Source: Cryptosporangium minutisporangium
GTDB taxonomy: Bacteria > Actinomycetota > Actinomycetes > Mycobacteriales > Cryptosporangiaceae
Direction of reading: 5' to 3'
Assembly: GCF_039536245.1 (NCBI RefSeq)
Contig: NZ_BAAAYN010000006.1
Location: 186,001-250,000 of the forward strand
DNA length: 64,000 nt
Shown here: positions 1 to 8,344 of the stretch, piece by piece
How positions within the stretch are numbered: position 1 is the stretch's first letter
How the letters are laid out: each line of letters begins with the position of its first letter
Made by a program: the position numbers and the translations under genes
The notes under the pieces: model-generated
Told to the model about the DNA's origin: nothing
The model's input: only the letters and a program-made list of their open reading frames with translations
Databases searched by the model: none

Positions 1-66
1 GCCGCTCTCGCCTGCGCGGTGCTGGGAGGACTCGCCGCACGGTGGATCCCCGCGCAGCGCCCGTGA
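1..66 (+). CDS. C-terminal end of an unknown, probably membrane, protein (partial)
   Basis: An open frame enters from the left edge and stops at the TGA at 64-66. Only 21 residues are visible: a small hydrophobic run rich in Ala, Leu and Gly, then a short basic tail ending in QRP. This looks like the last transmembrane helix of an integral membrane protein such as a transporter. The family cannot be named from this fragment. Confidence 0.45.
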   Translation, partial: AALACAVLGGLAARWIPAQRP

Positions 67-173
67 TCCAGCGTCGGCGCTTCGGAGCGGCGACATCCGG
101 CCTGCGCCGGGGCTGCCGCGCGTAGCGTGGCGGGGAGTGGCCGGCGCAATGCCGAGAGTGGGGAGGCCGCGTC

Positions 174-1382
174 ATGACCGCCGAGTTCGGTCAGAACGGC
201 GAAGCCATGTTCGACGCGTTGCTGCACGCGTCCCACCAGTGCCATCCGGAGGACCTGCCGACGCTGGTGGCGAGGCACGCCGCTCCGGTGGGCCTGTACG
301 AGCCGGTCATCTACCTGGTCGACCTGCAGCAGGACGCGCTGGTGTGGCTCCGGCCCCGTGGTGTGGCCGGCGAGCCGCCCGCGGTGCAGCTCCCGGTCGA
401 CAGCGGTCCGGGCGGATCGGCCTTCACCGAGCTGGAGGTCCGCGCCGAGGAGCAGGACGGCTCGCGGCTGTGGGTGACGTTGCTGGACGGCACCGAGCGT
501 CTCGGGGTGATGCGGCTGACCGTGGCGTCCGCCGACGACGTGACCGTACGCCGGGCCCGGCGGCTGGCGTCGCTGGTCGCGCTGATGCTGGTCTCGAAGC
601 GCGCGCACAGCGACGCCTACCACCGTGTCGCGCGACTACGGGAGATGTCCGTGTCGGCGGAGGTGCAGTGGAGCCTGCTACCGCCGAACACGTTCGCCAC
701 CGACGCCGTGGTGGTCGCCGGCATGCTCGAACCGGCCTACGAAGTCGGCGGTGACCTGTTCGACTGGGCCTTCGACGGGCCGATCCTGCACACGGCCCTC
801 TTCGACGCGGTCGGGCACGACGTGTCTTCCGCGGTGCTGTCCGCCCTGACCTCCGGCGCCTACCGCAACGCGCGCCGACGGGGCCTGGACCTCCCGGCGA
901 CCGTGGCCGCGGTCGACGAGGTCCTCCACGAACAGTTCGCCGCGCGACGCCTGACCACCGGCGTGCTCGCCAGGCTGAACACCGACACCGGCTGGCTGGA
1001 GTGGGTGCTGGCCGGGCATCCGCCGCCGGTCCTCATCCGCGGCCACGCGCTGCAGCAGCTGCTCGAGTGCCACCCGTGCCTGCCAATGGGCGTCGGCGTG
1101 AGCCGCGCGGTCACGGTCGGTCTGGCGCAGCTGGAGCCCGGGGACCGGATCCTCTTCTACACCGACGGGATCACCGAGGCCCGCGACCCGCAGGGCCGGT
1201 TCTTCGGACTCGAGCGCCTCGTCGACTTCCTCGTCACCCACGACAAGAACGGCCACGCCGCCCCGGAGACGCTGCGACGCCTCGTCCACGCGCTGCTGGA
1301 CCACCACAACGATCGTCTCGCCGACGACGCCGGACTCCTGCTCGTCGAGTGGCGTCACGACCCCCGCCTGGCGCAGCCCTGA
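174..1382 (+). CDS. PP2C-type SpoIIE serine phosphatase with N-terminal GAF-like sensor
   Basis: 402 residues. The N-terminal ~150 residues look like a GAF-type sensor fold; the C-terminal ~230 residues are a SpoIIE/RsbU-like PP2C phosphatase. Metal-binding Asp motifs are visible: GGDLFD, FDAVGHD, YTDGITEARD and DDAGLL near the end. Such enzymes dephosphorylate STAS anti-anti-sigma proteins in partner-switching cascades that control alternative sigma factors. No kinase or STAS gene is adjacent; the nearest STAS gene is at 19308. The ATG at 174 follows a GGGAGG-like ribosome site. It is cytoplasmic, with no signal peptide or membrane segment. The partner is unknown. Confidence 0.85.
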   Translation: MTAEFGQNGEAMFDALLHASHQCHPEDLPTLVARHAAPVGLYEPVIYLVDLQQDALVWLRPRGVAGEPPAVQLPVDSGPGGSAFTELEVRAEEQDGSRLWVTLLDGTERLGVMRLTVASADDVTVRRARRLASLVALMLVSKRAHSDAYHRVARLREMSVSAEVQWSLLPPNTFATDAVVVAGMLEPAYEVGGDLFDWAFDGPILHTALFDAVGHDVSSAVLSALTSGAYRNARRRGLDLPATVAAVDEVLHEQFAARRLTTGVLARLNTDTGWLEWVLAGHPPPVLIRGHALQQLLECHPCLPMGVGVSRAVTVGLAQLEPGDRILFYTDGITEARDPQGRFFGLERLVDFLVTHDKNGHAAPETLRRLVHALLDHHNDRLADDAGLLLVEWRHDPRLAQP

Positions 1383-1488
1383 CGAAGCAGGTCGGACCGT
1401 CGATCCACGAGTCTCCACATCGGTCGATCAGGATGGCGACCGTCAGTACGATGAGCGGGCCATGGCCGGCCGACTCGAGGAGTGGTAG

Positions 1489-2283
1489 GTGCCCGACAAG
1501 ATCGACACGACGACCGCGCACCCGGCCCGCCGCTACGACTACTGGTTGGGCGGGAAGGACCACTTCGCCGTCGACCGAGCCTCCGGCGACGCGATCGCGG
1601 AGGCGTTCCCGGCGATCCGTACCTGGGCGATCGAGAACCGGGGCTTCATGCGTCGCGCCGCGGCCTACCTCGCGCGCGAGGCGGGGATCCGGCAGTTCCT
1701 CGACATCGGCACCGGCATCCCCACGTCGCCGAACCTGCACGAGGTCGTGCAGGAGATCGCCCCGGAGTCCCGGGTCGCGTACATCGACAACGACCCGCTC
1801 GTGCTGGTGCACGCCCGTGCGCTGATGAGCAGCGCCACGCCGCGGGGCGCGGTCGCGTACCTCGAAGCCGACCTGCACGACCCCGACGCGATCCTCGGCT
1901 CCGACGAGGTCAAGGACGTCCTCGACCTGAGCCGACCGGTGGCCCTGAGCCTCGTCGCGGTCCTGCACTTCTTCCACGACAACGAGGTCGACGATCCGTA
2001 CCGGATCGTGCGGACGCTGGTCGACGCGCTGCCCTCCGGTTCGTACCTGGCGATCAGCCACGCCAGCTGGGACTACCTGCCGCCGGCCGTGGCCGAGCGG
2101 CTCCAGCACGCGCAGCGCGGCGAGGTCCAGCCGCGGAGCAAGGCCGAGTTCGAGCAGTTCTTCACCGGCCTGGAGCTCGTGGAGCCGGGGATCAGCCTGG
2201 TGTCGGAGTGGAGGGACGACCGCAGCGAGCAGCCGGACCCCTCCGACGTGTCGTGCTACGGCGCGGTGGCTCGGATCCCGTAG
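1489..2283 (+). CDS. SAM-dependent methyltransferase (actinomycete S-adenosyl methyltransferase family)
   Basis: 264 residues from a GTG start preceded by GAGGAG. The N-terminus carries the family hallmark RRYDYWLGGKDHFAVDR, followed by the SAM-binding glycine motif FLDIGTGIPTSPN and an acidic strand end (YIDNDP). It matches the actinobacterial S-adenosyl methyltransferase family formerly called DUF574, which is abundant in filamentous actinomycetes. Substrates are generally unknown and this copy sits beside no recognisable biosynthetic gene. It ends 12 bases before the convergent MFS gene. Family confidence is high; substrate is unknown. Confidence 0.88.
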   Translation: MPDKIDTTTAHPARRYDYWLGGKDHFAVDRASGDAIAEAFPAIRTWAIENRGFMRRAAAYLAREAGIRQFLDIGTGIPTSPNLHEVVQEIAPESRVAYIDNDPLVLVHARALMSSATPRGAVAYLEADLHDPDAILGSDEVKDVLDLSRPVALSLVAVLHFFHDNEVDDPYRIVRTLVDALPSGSYLAISHASWDYLPPAVAERLQHAQRGEVQPRSKAEFEQFFTGLELVEPGISLVSEWRDDRSEQPDPSDVSCYGAVARIP

Positions 2284-2295
2284 GAGCAGCCGGGC

Positions 2296-3600
2296 TCAGG
2301 CGAGGGAGAAGGCCTCCCGCGGCGGCACTCCTTCCTCCAGCGCCTTCTCGACGTCCTGCCCGGGCGGCATGCGTCGGATCCAGAACCACCCGAGGGCGGT
2401 GGTGAACGCTACGCACACGGTGAGGAACGCGAACAGATACGACGGGCCGACCTCGATGAGCAGCGGCGTGCCCAGCGCGACGAGAGCGGCCAGGACCCGG
2501 GTGAAGAACGTGGTCACGCCTTGGGCGCTGGCGCGCAGCAGCGTGGGGAACAGCTCTTGGGACCAGATCTTCCACATCGGCTCGCCCGCGAACGCCCCAC
2601 CGACCCCGCTCAGCGCCTGCCACGCCACCAACGTCACCAGCGACGGACCGAACACGAGCGGCAGCAGCTGCGCGACGACGTAGAGGACCCCGCCCACGAG
2701 GAAGAACGTCATCCGGTTCGGTGACTCGATGATGCGCATGAACCCCAGCGCGGACAGGAACGAGATCCCGAGCACGATCAGCCCGAGAGTCCCCGCCGTG
2801 CTCACCGACACCCCGGCGACGTCGGTGTAGAGCAGCGTCGCGAATTGCCCGCCGGTGTTCGCGGAGAGGTTCACGATTCCGTAGAACAGGGCGAGCGCGA
2901 CCAGCGGGAGGACGAACGGTCGGCGCACCAGCTCGTTGCCGGCGTCCAGCTGGTGACCCTCGGCGTCCTGCGGTGGCGCGGAGCGGGCCCGTTCCCGCTC
3001 GGCGGCCCACTCCTTCGACTCCGGCATCCGGGACCGCAGGACGAGGACAACGAGGGCGAGTACCAGCAGGTGCAGCCACATGATCCGGGCACCGATCGTG
3101 CCGAGGTTCCCGACCAGGGCCTGCAGGGCGAGCACCGTGCCGATCGCCGTCATCCACAGCACGTGGGAGAACGCGATCAACCGCCCCTTCGCCCCGGGCG
3201 GGGCCTCTTCGGCGATCATCGCCAGCGACACCGGAAGATCAGCGCCGATGCTGAACCCGACGAGCACGGTGCCGACGTAGAGCATTAGCACGTTCTGCGC
3301 AGCGCCCATCGTGGCGACGCCCACCGCGAGGCCGACCATCGTGACCGTGAAGACGCGTCGGCGGCCGAACCGGTCACCCAGGCGGCCACCGACCAGCGCG
3401 CCGACCGCGAACAGGAGAGTGAGCAGCGCGGACAGCACGCCGAGCGTGCCCGCGCCGAACCCGAAGTCGTCCCGGTAGATCACGAACGTCGCGCCGCTGG
3501 TGACGATGACGCCCGCGTCGAGGTAGGACGCCATCCCGGCGAGCACCGCGACTTTCCAGGCCTGCCGGGGGATCTGGACCTTGGTTCCCGAGGCGCTCAT
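2296..3600 (-). CDS. MFS transporter, sugar/organic-acid symporter type
   Basis: 434 residues with twelve predicted hydrophobic segments. The loop-2 signature GGRLGDRFGRRRVF after the second helix is typical of the major facilitator superfamily, and a long hydrophilic loop around residues 195-225 separates the two six-helix halves. The sequence pattern (SIGADLPVSLAMIAEE) fits the sugar/metabolite:H+ symporter branch. The start is preceded by a GGAG-like site. It lies just downstream of the AraC regulator on the same strand and may be controlled by it. The substrate cannot be deduced. Confidence 0.88.
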   Translation of the reverse strand: MSASGTKVQIPRQAWKVAVLAGMASYLDAGVIVTSGATFVIYRDDFGFGAGTLGVLSALLTLLFAVGALVGGRLGDRFGRRRVFTVTMVGLAVGVATMGAAQNVLMLYVGTVLVGFSIGADLPVSLAMIAEEAPPGAKGRLIAFSHVLWMTAIGTVLALQALVGNLGTIGARIMWLHLLVLALVVLVLRSRMPESKEWAAERERARSAPPQDAEGHQLDAGNELVRRPFVLPLVALALFYGIVNLSANTGGQFATLLYTDVAGVSVSTAGTLGLIVLGISFLSALGFMRIIESPNRMTFFLVGGVLYVVAQLLPLVFGPSLVTLVAWQALSGVGGAFAGEPMWKIWSQELFPTLLRASAQGVTTFFTRVLAALVALGTPLLIEVGPSYLFAFLTVCVAFTTALGWFWIRRMPPGQDVEKALEEGVPPREAFSLA

Positions 3601-3702
3601 GGCGGCTCCTTCGACGCTGAGCAGCAGACATCGCTCGGAACATCGTCCGGTGAGCGCTGTGCTGCGGCCTAGCCCGGAGTCAACCCGCGACTAGCACAGG
3701 AT

Positions 3703-4614
3703 TCACGGCGGCACTGCTCTGAGCTGTCGGGCGGTGTGGGCGAAGCGGGCGCGGTAGGTCGTGGCGCTCAGGCCGAAGTGGGTGCGGAACCGTCGGGCGA
3801 AGTAGTTCGGGTCGGGCCAGCCGACGGCGTCACCGATCTCGCCGACGGTCTCGTCGCTGTGCAGCAGCATCTCGGCCGCGGTCTCGACGCGGCGCCGTGC
3901 GAGGTAGGCCATCGGAGGCAGTCCGGTGGACGCCTTGAAGCGCCGCAGCAGGTAGCTGGAGGAGACGTGCAGCTCGGCCGCTAGCTCGGTGAGGGTCCAC
4001 GGGTGCTGGAGCCGGGACTCCAGGGTCTGGATCGCCTGCGCGACGACCGGATGCGTGGGTCCGCTCGGCTCCGCCGCGTGATCCCGGTCGGCGGCCACGG
4101 CGCGGGCGACGTGGCCCAGGACGAGGGTCAGCTCGGCGATGACGTCTCCGCGGTGCAGTCCGAGCGGTTTGAACCGCAGCCGGTCGAGCGCCTCCAAGTG
4201 GGCTTCGCAGTCGCGTAACTGCTCCGCGCCCAGGTGGGTCGTGAGCAGCCCGCGTCGTCCCTTCGACAGTGGCGCCGTCCAGAGCAGGTAGCCGAGCAAG
4301 GGATCCTCGTGGCTCCACGCCAGCTCTCGGTAGAGCAGTTCGGGGCTGAACCCGCAGTTGTACAGCTCGAGATGCGCGCAGTCGTAGCCGTGCCAGACGC
4401 CGGGTCGCAGGAAGAACACGTCTCCGACCTGGATGTCGTGGCGACCGCCGAGGGACAGGTGCGTGCCGCCGCCACCGGTGACGACGGCGATCTCGACGAA
4501 GCCGTGGGTGTGCACCTCCATCCGCGCCACGTGCACATGCCGACCCGCGGCGGCGAGCACACCCTCGGTGAAGTGAGCGTGCCCTTCGCGCAGCGTGATG
4601 GACAGCTCCGGCAT
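3703..4614 (-). CDS. AraC-family regulator with cupin sensor domain
   Basis: 303 residues from the ATG at 4614; a longer frame reaches 4668, but the cupin starts right after MPELSITLREG. The N-terminal ~110 residues form an AraC-type cupin (GDVFFLRPGVWHGYD). The C-terminal ~100 residues hold two helix-turn-helix motifs (LTELAAELHVSSSYLLRRF and VGEIGDAVGWPDPNYFARRF). It diverges from the solute-binding lipoprotein at 4769 and lies upstream of the MFS gene, so regulation of either transporter is plausible. The intergenic stretch contains an unusually AT-rich patch with a small palindrome. The ligand is unknown. Confidence 0.87.
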   Translation of the reverse strand: MPELSITLREGHAHFTEGVLAAAGRHVHVARMEVHTHGFVEIAVVTGGGGTHLSLGGRHDIQVGDVFFLRPGVWHGYDCAHLELYNCGFSPELLYRELAWSHEDPLLGYLLWTAPLSKGRRGLLTTHLGAEQLRDCEAHLEALDRLRFKPLGLHRGDVIAELTLVLGHVARAVAADRDHAAEPSGPTHPVVAQAIQTLESRLQHPWTLTELAAELHVSSSYLLRRFKASTGLPPMAYLARRRVETAAEMLLHSDETVGEIGDAVGWPDPNYFARRFRTHFGLSATTYRARFAHTARQLRAVPP

Positions 4615-4692
4615 GTGGCGCAGGTTACCGCTCGTGGCCGGCCGCGCGGCCGACCACCGCGCGCTCACGCAGGGGCACCGTTTTACTTTCTA

Positions 4693-4704
4693 AGATTTCA
4701 ATCT
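4693..4704. promoter_or_regulatory. Candidate operator in AT-rich divergent promoter region
   Basis: The palindrome AGATT-TC-AATCT sits in an AT-rich patch (about 4680-4715) between the divergent AraC regulator and solute-binding protein genes. A second small inverted repeat, ACCGA-GGAT-TCGGT, lies at 4715-4728. The AT content is striking in this GC-rich DNA and suggests the promoter. The assignment to the AraC protein is inference. Confidence 0.4.
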
Positions 4705-4768
4705 ATGTAAGGATACCGAGGATTCGGTGCCGGAGGGCTCCACCACAGTCAGAGAGGACGCGTGGACC

Positions 4769-5977
4769 ATGGGGAGACGGGCAGTAGTCGCGCTGGGGAC
4801 GGCGTGCGTCCTGGCGCTCGCGGTAGCGGCGTGCGGCGAGGACAGTGCGGGGGGAGCGGACGAGATCAAACTCGGCGTGCTGGCTCCGTTGAGCGGACCG
4901 TCGAGTTCTGCTTTTGCGGCCTACCCCGACGGGGTGGAGGCGCGGCTGGCTGCGTACAAGGAGGACGGCGGTAAGTGCGCCGACAAGACGTTCACGCTCG
5001 TCGAGGGTGACGACCAGTCGACCCCGCAGGGCGCGGTGACCGCCGCGCAGAAGCTCGTCCAGCGGGACCGGGTCTACGCGGTCCTCGAGGGCAGCCCGGC
5101 CTTCTACGGCGCGGCGCCGTTCATGACCACGACCGGCAAGAAGATACCGGTCTTCGGCGCCGGCTTCGACGGAGCGAAGCAGTGGAAGGACACCACGAAC
5201 AACCTGCTCCCGGCCAGCATCGTCCCGGAGTACGAGAAGACGTTCACCACCCACGGCGAGTACTTCAAGAGCCAGGGCGGTACCAAGATCGCCGGTGTCT
5301 CGTACGACAACCCGGCCGGGCGCGGCGGCATGGAGTACAGCCTTCGGTCGGCGGTAGCGGCCGGGCTCCAACGTGGCTACGTCAACACGACGGTTCCGGT
5401 GGGCAGCACCGACGTCGGCGCGATCGTGCTCGGCATCATCGAGTCGCGCTCCGACGTCGTCACGCTGACGCTCAACCCGGACACCTCCTTCGCCGTGGTC
5501 GCGGGCCTCCGGCAGGCCGGTTACCAGCCGAAGGCGATCCTGACGGCGACCGGCTACGGCGCGGACCTCCTCGAGTCGGCGCCGGCGGTCCAGGCCGGTC
5601 AGGGCGTCTCGTTCTCCACCGGCTGGGCACCGGTGGAGCTGAAGACCCCGGGCGCGTTACGTCTGTCGAAGGCGCTCAAGGACCACGCCGGTTCCGAGTC
5701 GGGCATCCCGAGCTTCGCCCAGTCCCTCGGGTGGCTCACCGCGGACCTTCTGCTGCACGGCTTGGACCTCGCCGGGTGCGACGCCACGCAGGAGAAGCTG
5801 CTCTCCACCGTGCGGAACGACAAGACGTGGACGGCGGGCGGGTTGTTCGCGCTGCCGCGAGACTTCACGACGACCTCGGCGGACAAGCTCTGCCTGTACT
5901 TCCTGAAGCTCACCGGGAAAGCCTTCGTCCCGGACCAGAAGGCCTCACCGCTGTGCGGGTCGGTCGTCCGCAGCTGA
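4769..5977 (+). CDS. ABC transporter solute-binding lipoprotein, branched-chain amino acid type
   Basis: 402 residues. The ATG at 4769 was chosen because it gives a clean lipoprotein signal (MGRR, hydrophobic core, lipobox AVAAC with Cys22) and has a GAGAGG ribosome site; a GTG at 4727 is in frame but would bury the signal. The mature part begins DEIKLGVLAPLSGPSS, the start of a periplasmic-binding-protein type I (LivK-like) fold. No permease or ATPase genes flank it, so it is an orphan receptor or works with a distant transporter. It is divergent from the AraC gene. The ligand is unknown. Confidence 0.85.
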   Translation: MGRRAVVALGTACVLALAVAACGEDSAGGADEIKLGVLAPLSGPSSSAFAAYPDGVEARLAAYKEDGGKCADKTFTLVEGDDQSTPQGAVTAAQKLVQRDRVYAVLEGSPAFYGAAPFMTTTGKKIPVFGAGFDGAKQWKDTTNNLLPASIVPEYEKTFTTHGEYFKSQGGTKIAGVSYDNPAGRGGMEYSLRSAVAAGLQRGYVNTTVPVGSTDVGAIVLGIIESRSDVVTLTLNPDTSFAVVAGLRQAGYQPKAILTATGYGADLLESAPAVQAGQGVSFSTGWAPVELKTPGALRLSKALKDHAGSESGIPSFAQSLGWLTADLLLHGLDLAGCDATQEKLLSTVRNDKTWTAGGLFALPRDFTTTSADKLCLYFLKLTGKAFVPDQKASPLCGSVVRS

Positions 5978-5992
5978 TCGGTACGACGCCGA

Positions 5993-6023
5993 CCGTCGAC
6001 GCGTCCCGAGGACGCATCGACGG
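5993..6023. terminator. Bidirectional terminator hairpin
   Basis: Two 14-base arms (5993-6006 and 6010-6023) with one mismatch enclose a 3-base loop. The hairpin lies exactly between the 3' ends of two convergent genes (stops at 5977 and 6035), as expected of a shared intrinsic terminator. No long T run follows, as is common in actinobacteria. Confidence 0.6.
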
Positions 6024-6034
6024 CCGGCGGTCGA

Positions 6035-6487
6035 TCAGCGGATCCACGGCGTGACGAAGCCGCCGCACCGGAGTCGGAATGCGGCCCCCGACGGGCTGTA
6101 CGCGTCGATCGCGAAGTACCCCGCCTCGTCCACCTCGGCCCGGACCGGCTCGGCACCGACCGTCTCCACCACGACGTGGGTCGGCCGACCGGCCTCGACC
6201 ACCACGTACCCACGGAGCGCGTCCGGATCGGACTCCACGTCCACCTCCACCGTCAAACCGGGCGCTTCGAACGCGAGGCTGCGCCGCGCGCCCCGCCCGG
6301 ACCGGATCAGCGGCACCGAGCCGGCCGCCGCCGAGTCGGAGGTGAGCGTGGCGAGACCCGCGGCGAAATCCCGCCAGGCGAACAGGCTCCGACCTGCCGC
6401 CGCCACCGACGGCGGGACGCTCGCCTCCTCAGCCAGCGCTCGGCCGAGTTCGGTCAGCAACTCGTCGTCGGTCCACTCGGTCGACAT
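6035..6487 (-). CDS. Conserved actinobacterial accessory protein of sigma/CHAT/subtilase loci
   Basis: 150 residues. It begins with an acidic helix (TDDELLTELGRAL) and has a central beta-rich segment (SLAFEAPGLTVEVDV). The C-terminal half resembles a small carboxypeptidase-regulatory-like beta domain ending in FVTPWIR. From memory, proteins of this architecture recur beside ECF-like sigma factors and CHAT peptidases in actinomycetes; they have no assigned biochemical activity. It follows the sigma gene by 9 bases, the third gene of the minus-strand operon that starts at the subtilase. An anti-sigma or substrate-adaptor role is inference. Confidence 0.65.
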   Translation of the reverse strand: MSTEWTDDELLTELGRALAEEASVPPSVAAAGRSLFAWRDFAAGLATLTSDSAAAGSVPLIRSGRGARRSLAFEAPGLTVEVDVESDPDALRGYVVVEAGRPTHVVVETVGAEPVRAEVDEAGYFAIDAYSPSGAAFRLRCGGFVTPWIR

Positions 6488-6496
6488 CCCGGCTCC

Positions 6497-7075
6497 TCAC
6501 GCCCCGCCGGTGGGCGCAGCCAGCAGCGCCGCCAGCTCCGGCGCCCGGCGCAGGTCGTCCAGACAGCGGGCCCGGATCGGCCCGATGCTGCCGATCGCGA
6601 GACCTAGCTCCGCACTGATCTGGACGTACGACGGCCGAGGCTCGGTGAGCAACAGTCCGAGCAGCCGCCGGCAGCGCTCGCCCAGCTGTCGGAACGCCGC
6701 CCGCATCGCCGCCCGTCGCTCGGCGCGCAGTAGTTCGTCATCCAGGTCGTCGAGGTCAGCGCCTGGCTCCACGAGGAGGGGCGCTTCGCGCCGGGCCCGG
6801 CCCGACGACACCCGCGCGTGCTGCAGGCACTCGCGGCGTGTCGTCGTGATCAGCCAGCCGGGCAGAGCGGCCGGGGCGGCGAGGCCCGGGAGATGCTCCA
6901 GCAGCCGCAACCAGACCACCTGGACGACGTCGTCGGTGTCGGTGGTGGACAGGCCAAAGCCCCGGCAGACCGCCCAGAGCAACGATGCGTACCGGTCGAC
7001 GATCGCGTTCCACGCGCGCTCATCGCCCGCGAGCGCCGCCTCGACCAACGCCTGCACCGGATGCTCGGTCGGCAT
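6497..7075 (-). CDS. ECF-like RNA polymerase sigma factor
   Basis: 192 residues from the ATG at 7075, whose A overlaps the last base of the subtilase stop (TGATG), implying translational coupling. Region 2 is visible early (DERAWNAIVDRYASLLWAV, then DDVVQVVWLRLLEHL). Region 4 is visible at the end (PSYVQISAELGLAIGSIGPI). There is no C-terminal SnoaL extension. Sigma factors of this group sit next to subtilases and CHAT peptidases in actinomycetes. It is probably produced with, and perhaps released or controlled by, the protease encoded upstream. The target promoter is unknown. Confidence 0.85.
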   Translation of the reverse strand: MPTEHPVQALVEAALAGDERAWNAIVDRYASLLWAVCRGFGLSTTDTDDVVQVVWLRLLEHLPGLAAPAALPGWLITTTRRECLQHARVSSGRARREAPLLVEPGADLDDLDDELLRAERRAAMRAAFRQLGERCRRLLGLLLTEPRPSYVQISAELGLAIGSIGPIRARCLDDLRRAPELAALLAAPTGGA

Positions 7076-8235
7076 CAGACCTCCAGCACGAACGGACGGA
7101 TGTCCGGCCCTGCTTCCTCGAGCAGCCGGTCCCGCGCGGCGAACGCGTCGATCCGCTCGGTCACGATCAGCCGGGCGATCGCCCCGGTGACGTTCGCGGC
7201 GGCGAACGAGCTCCCGGACCACCGCGCGTAGCCGGAGCGGAACGCCGTCGGTGCGGTGTCGGCGGAGAGTGCGACCGCCGGAGGGAACGGGCCGACGACG
7301 TCGACGCCGGGGGCGAGCAGGTCCAGCCAGGGCGCCCGCGGAGTGGTCGGCGCGATCTCACCGTCGGTCCCGGCGGCACCGACTGCGGTCACGTCGCCGA
7401 ACGCAGCCGGGTACACGGCGGCGGGCATCGTGCTCTCGCCGTGGTTGCCGGCCGCCGCGACCAGGACCACCGAACCACTCAGCCGATCCAGCGCTCGACG
7501 CAGAGCCAGCGGCGGCGACCCGTCGGTCAGACAACCGAACGACATGTTGAGCACCGAGACGTCGTCGCGGAGGAACGCCAACAGTCGGTTCGCGACCTCC
7601 CACGAGGTATTGGCGCCGTCGGGGTGGGGGACGAGGACGGTGCGGCAGACCAGCCGGGCGCTCGGTTCGCGGCGCAGGATCGTGCCGGCGACGATCGTTG
7701 CGTGCCCGGGTGCCTTCGTCAGGAACGGCCCCGGACCGATCAGCGGCTGACCGAGATACCGGCCGGCGAGGTCGGGATGGTCGTAGACCCGCGCGTCCGC
7801 GACGCCGATCCGCGGTCCGTCCGGGTAACCGGCGCCGACCAGCCGGACGACGGCGGGGGCCGCCTCCTCGGCGGGATCGCCGACCGCGATCTTGACGTGC
7901 GGGTTGAGCTCTACGGCACCGATGTCATGGTCCCGGTCGATCACCGGGTTCCACCCGCCGTACGCCGATCGAGCGAGCCCGCGGAGCACGGCGATCAGCA
8001 CGTCCACGTCCTCCTCCGGCGGCTCCCTGGGAACCAGGGGAGCGGTCGCCGGATCGGTGCGCAGCGACGCGACCGCCTTCTCGACCCCGGTCAGCGACCA
8101 TCGGACGAGCCCGAGGCCCGACCCGGTGTCGTCCGTCCCGACGACGAGATGGTCGGCAAGAGGAGGGGTGTCCGCGATGAGACGCGCGACGGTGCGCGCG
8201 TCACGAAGGTCCACCAGCAACTCGGCCTGATTCAT
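7075..8235 (-). CDS. Cytoplasmic S8 subtilisin-like protease
   Basis: 386 residues. After an N-terminal region of about 135 residues, the subtilase triad is readable: Asp147 in IGVADARVYDHPDL, His178 in GHATIVAG, oxyanion Asn264 in AAGNHG, and Ser343 in SGSSFAAANVTG. The usual GTSMAxP proline is replaced. There is no signal peptide or membrane anchor, so it should act inside the cell. It heads the operon with the sigma factor and accessory protein and diverges from the TPR-CHAT gene 109 bases away. The natural reading is a two-protease regulatory module, but the substrate is unknown. Confidence 0.86.
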   Translation of the reverse strand: MNQAELLVDLRDARTVARLIADTPPLADHLVVGTDDTGSGLGLVRWSLTGVEKAVASLRTDPATAPLVPREPPEEDVDVLIAVLRGLARSAYGGWNPVIDRDHDIGAVELNPHVKIAVGDPAEEAAPAVVRLVGAGYPDGPRIGVADARVYDHPDLAGRYLGQPLIGPGPFLTKAPGHATIVAGTILRREPSARLVCRTVLVPHPDGANTSWEVANRLLAFLRDDVSVLNMSFGCLTDGSPPLALRRALDRLSGSVVLVAAAGNHGESTMPAAVYPAAFGDVTAVGAAGTDGEIAPTTPRAPWLDLLAPGVDVVGPFPPAVALSADTAPTAFRSGYARWSGSSFAAANVTGAIARLIVTERIDAFAARDRLLEEAGPDIRPFVLEV

Positions 8236-8262
8236 GCTGCCCCCAGGGTTACGCTCGGACGG

Positions 8263-8277
8263 CTGTATGGCCTACAG
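8263..8277. promoter_or_regulatory. Inverted repeat in the subtilase/CHAT divergent promoter
   Basis: CTGTA-TGGCC-TACAG is a perfect 5-5-5 inverted repeat between the divergent subtilase and CHAT genes. A related element, TGATACAG, follows at 8296-8303, and its reverse complement CTGTATCA occurs at 11014-11021 upstream of the SARP gene. A shared regulator is possible but unproven. Confidence 0.35.
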
Positions 8278-8344
8278 AGGAACGTCGTGGCAGCGTGATA
8301 CAGCGCGTCCCGAGCCGCCCCACCGTTCACCTTGGACCTCGCCG